Assembly: GCF_021347895.1 (NCBI RefSeq)
Contig: NC_067113.1
Location: 41,331,474 to 41,395,473, forward strand
Direction: 5' to 3'
Source of the DNA: Acanthochromis polyacanthus
Lineage: Eukaryota; Chordata; Actinopteri; Pomacentridae
Length of the DNA: 64,000 nt
Every line of letters begins with the position of its first letter. Within the stretch, counting starts at the first letter, position 1. Under the pieces are notes generated by a model. That model saw only the letters and a list, made by a program, of their open reading frames with translations, made no database searches and was not told the DNA's origin. This document shows positions 60,601 through 64,000 of this stretch, piece after piece. Made by a program: the position numbers and the translations under genes.

Positions 60601-61439
60601 GATGACAGACAAATTTACCCACAAGTAGCATAGACTCTGTCACATTAAAAAACACTAAGTGTAATTGAAAGTGTGTGTTTAAACACAAGAGGGGCCATGT
60701 CATTTAACGTATTCTAACCTACTACCCCAATTGTACTATTGCACTGTAATTTCCAGTGCAATTGTACAATGGCACCAAAACAGTACTGACTGTTGGATTA
60801 TGGACACAGGGACTCTGGGGTGTCCTATAATGTCTGGTACTGGGAGGTTGGCCATAGATCCTTTGGGTACTTTGGATTGTAGGTTGGGGCTTCTGTGGAT
60901 CAGGCTTATTATCCTATCATTTCAATGAAGCATCCCATCAATGTTTGATAAAGTTTTGGAGGCCTGGTCAACACCTTGGGCTTATTTTTGTGTTTCTTGA
61001 ACTGTCCACAAGCAGTTTTTATTGGTGTGACAGGACTCATTGTCCTTGCGGGTTGATGCAGAGTCAGTAGCAATGTTTAGTTGGGTGGAACATGTCAAAG
61101 CAACATGTAAATGCAATAAAAAAAATGTTTAGTGTTATTCCCTTTACCTTTCAAGTTATATTAATAATGCTGCGTTTGAGTACGTTGGTAAAACTGCGCC
61201 AAATCTGGGGAGAAGTGAAGTTATGCCATTCCAAAAGCTGCAAGCTTAACAGCTCACAGAAATGATGCAAACATGTGAGTGCATCTTTAAGCTTTCTCAA
61301 ATTTGACAATTTTGTGTCGACAAAACTGCGTCCACCAGTGACTGTTGTGACCTAAATGGACATGCGCCTCTAAAAGGACACAATATAACTAAACAGCAAT
61401 TTCCAGAAAAGAAAGTCAGTCAACACAGTGTCTCAGTGC
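60601..61439. other. Non-coding stretch, no gene recognised
   Basis: No exon, RNA or repeat recognised. Confidence 0.4.
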
Positions 61440-61730
61440 TTAAAACTGCAGTTCTTAAAGTAGCCACTTGAGTCCGGCTCCAAAAGTGAATCAATCCCCA
61501 TTGATTTCCATGTTAAAATGCCCAACTTTACAGCAAAAATAAACATGTTTACAGTCTTGAAAGGAAAACAGTTCTGGTCTCTATTGCTCAATATCCCATT
61601 CATTAGGATTGTATAGGGGAAAATTTTTTATCTAACTCACTGACTTAAATTGTATGAAGGGTTAAAGTTATTCATAATTACGGGTGTGGCGGGACAGTCA
61701 ATGCCCCAGAGACATTTTCCTGGCCCACCA
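61440..61730 (+). repeat. Dispersed repeat of unknown class, copy 2
   Basis: Shares GGCTCCAAAAGTGA, TTAAAATGCCCAACTT, ACAGCAAAAATA and TTTACAGT in the same order with 26265-26400, and extends further right with TTCTGGTCTCTATTGCTCAA and ATCTAACTCACTGACTTAAA. This longer stretch matches a teleost repeat I recognise but cannot classify. Confidence 0.6.
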
Positions 61731-62685
61731 TAGCTCAACTGATGCTCCATATCTCTGCCCGATTTTTGGATTATCCAACGCCTGGAGCTAGCACACTGAG
61801 CTTTAGAATTGCTTTGCATGAAACCTATTGATGAAGTCAGGGAGGATTCATCCATATTTATAAAGAGTCAATGACTGCAACCGACACAATGCTTGGTAAT
61901 GCTCGAGTACACATTCAGACGCTGGGGTGTGTGTTAAGTGCTGGGGGAAGTATTCACATTCAGAAAGCGGCAACATGGCATTTTATAAAACTCCATTACA
62001 AGGAAAGGTTCAACACAAGTGTCACTAAAAAGGTACTTAAAATATATTTTACCTCAGAACTAAGCTTAATCCAAGTGACCCCCATTTGTTGGGGTGAAGG
62101 CAGAAATGTTAAGTGAACGAACCCATTAACTCCATCTTCTCTCCAAGAAAAATATCAGTTTGCCGTCAGCACGCCACATCAGCTTAATCAGCTGCAGAAA
62201 CAGTCAAACTCATGTGAGTCATGGCAGCACACAGGAAAGAGTGTCTGAATGAAGAATTCAACCTGTAGTGCAACTGAAGCAGAAATGTGGTTATGGGAGG
62301 AGAGCGTCTGTCACAAACTCACCTACTCTGCAAATACGTGAGTGGTATTTAGACGTGTGTGTCTGCCGCGCTGTTGGCTGTGTAGCACTATTTGCATCAA
62401 TACAGCAGTAATAATAAAGAAACTGCTCACCACATGGATTCTGTATCGATGGATCTGAAAGTTTAATTGCCCAGTGGTATTTACAAGGTGTCAGCTGCCA
62501 TTCACTGGACAGAGATGTTCCCCAGCAATGCAAGGGAAGACGCAGCATGCCTGAAAAGATGGATTTAGTCTGTGTAGCCGAGCTTGTCAAAGACATACAG
62601 AGAGATAAACATTCAGAGGGAAAACATACATGCAGGGACAGAATGTACAAACCATGACAGAGGAGTATGGAGTGAATGCAGCCTG
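61731..62685. other. Non-coding stretch, no gene recognised
   Basis: No exon, RNA or repeat recognised. Confidence 0.4.
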
Positions 62686-62722
62686 GTGTGTGTGTGTCTA
62701 TGTGTGTGTGTGTGTGTGTGTG
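62686..62722. repeat. Interrupted GT microsatellite
   Basis: Two GT runs separated by CTAT. Confidence 0.9.
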
Positions 62723-64000
62723 CAAACTGCTGGCTGACAGAGCGTGTCGGAGAAACCCAGGGGAGACCGGCAAAACAGCTGGATGGAGTGGAGACTACTG
62801 TCTTACATTCACAGCACATTCCCCAGCAGCTGGCCAACTCTTTTCTCTCTCTGACTATCTCGCAAACACACACATGCTGGGATAGAAAATGACCTGTATG
62901 AGGAGGAGGAGGAGGAGGATGGAGGCGCGTAAAAGTGTCGGGTGAGACTGGAGTACCGTGTGTGATGTCTCTCGCGGTGAACACAGACTGGTACGGATAG
63001 ACACTCTCACCTTTGAGCTTTCCTAACTCTGAGAGCTGTGGAGGTACAAACCCTGGAAAGATAGACAAGACAGAGAGGACAGATAGAAGGAAAAGGGGGA
63101 ATAAATTGAGTCAGTCTTCCTGAGAAACCGATTCCAACATGAAAGTGGTACAGCGTCACACCGCATTAAGTTGGATATAGATTGAAGAGGACGGGCATAG
63201 CAATATTCTGCACAGAAACCGGCTGCCCTGGAGGTGTATGCATGAGGCCTCTGCAGACCTGACAAAACTCCCCGCCCCATAAGTGAAATCAGCAAATTGT
63301 ATTCTCTCACCTGTCATGCTGACATCAAAGCCAATTTCCTGTGTTCTCTCTGAAACAATCCCCAGCGAGGGTGAGCTTCACCTTCTCTTTCTGCATCCTG
63401 CTTCCACTGCAGCCCTTCTAATCAACGGACATAGAAGTAGAAGTAACAAAGAGGCGTGCTTGAAAGATTTTTTTCTGGATAAAACAGGTTCTGAGAGTCC
63501 AGTTTATTTTCTGTTTTGCTGATGGTAGCTGAATGTCAATTTGATACATCTAAAAGCCTGAATAAATATAAAACGCAAGCAACTAATTGATAGAACTTCT
63601 AGTGCTTTGATAAACAAAAAAATCAAAGGTATAAGCTTGTGCACATAAAAACAAGAGAGAAGATCACTGTGAATTCCAAGGAGCGCTGCAGTACGAATCA
63701 TCCAATTACCAAGCTTAAATTTCTATGCTGCTCACAGCGGGCTAAAGCTAAAGATTACTCTTTGTAGGCTTTGATTGGCACTCTGAAACAATCCCATTGC
63801 AGCAGATTTTGGGTAATTTAGCATAAACTAAGCAACTTCTACATGGCTTTTATGTTGTCACTATAGGACTCATCAACACCCAAAGAATTTTGGCATCTGA
63901 ATCTGCGAGTATTTTGCTGTATTCACCCAACAAAAAAGCAGAAATGGTGCCCCAGCATAACCTATACTAGTGTCAAATCAGGGAACTTTCACTTTCAACT
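62723..64000. other. Non-coding stretch to the window end
   Basis: No exon recognised. A short GGA repeat lies at about 62900-62920. The remainder looks unique. Confidence 0.4.

Noticed and set aside
60464..60703. Repeat protein with nine-residue units
   Set aside because: The periodicity arises because the minisatellite unit is 27 bp. No start context or domain supports translation.
62613..63068. Histidine/threonine-rich frames around 62.7 kb
   Set aside because: They are translations of the GT microsatellite in several frames.

Overview
The window looks like intergenic or intronic DNA from a ray-finned (teleost, probably percomorph) fish. That reading rests on its repeats: a full-length L2/Maui-type LINE with the fish-style GAATT-repeat tail, Tc1-like transposons, two tRNA-headed SINE-like families, TTAA-bounded piggyBac-like MITEs, hAT-like elements and GT microsatellites. 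The long AT-rich stretches between them have no sustained coding potential. I found no host protein-coding exon I could defend. The only long intact reading frame (46333-49431) belongs to the LINE.

Layout. 1-3550 shows no gene. 3554-3938 is a tRNA-headed SINE with a GATG-type tail. 5860-6780 is a decayed Tc1-like transposase copy, followed by a second SINE family (6847-7111) and a Tc1-type end fragment (7112-7478). 8800-9367 is one arm of an inverted repeat pair; its mate lies at 28011-28605. 9368-11567 is single-copy-looking DNA with TAAT (homeodomain-type) motif clusters that could be regulatory. 11568-11856 and 12107-12190 are TTAA-bounded MITEs; a sister of the 84-bp one lies at 58950-59033. 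15439-16152 is a GC-rich, nearly perfect fold-back element in AT-rich DNA. 17056-17219, 19298-19580 and 21582-21854 hold a SINE, a Tc1-type end fragment and a MITE candidate with telomere-like sequence. 22870-23530 and 51311-52110 are two ruined copies of one non-LTR retrotransposon family. A tRNA-Thr(AGU) gene or recent pseudogene lies at 27850-27922 on the minus strand.

The second half holds an 8-bp-TSD hAT-like element (30105-30873), a TTAA MITE nested in a TA MITE (32271-33224), a SINE (35240-35461) and a three-layer transposon nest (37997-39862). These are followed by the intact L2 LINE (46266-50263), a solo LTR (53687-54236) and a fold-back-containing repeat with a RecQ-helicase-like peptide (54436-55010). 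A 29-G homopolymer (57872-57900), a tRNA-like sequence (58600-58680), a 27-bp minisatellite (60493-60600) and a GT microsatellite near 62.7 kb complete it.

How the parts relate: the L2 LINE encodes the endonuclease and reverse transcriptase for its own copying. The SINE at 6847-7111 ends in a sequence resembling the L2 3' end, so an L2-type enzyme probably mobilised it. The MITEs encode nothing and would depend on transposases supplied elsewhere. Family assignments come from my own recognition of motifs, termini and target-site duplications; no database search was run.
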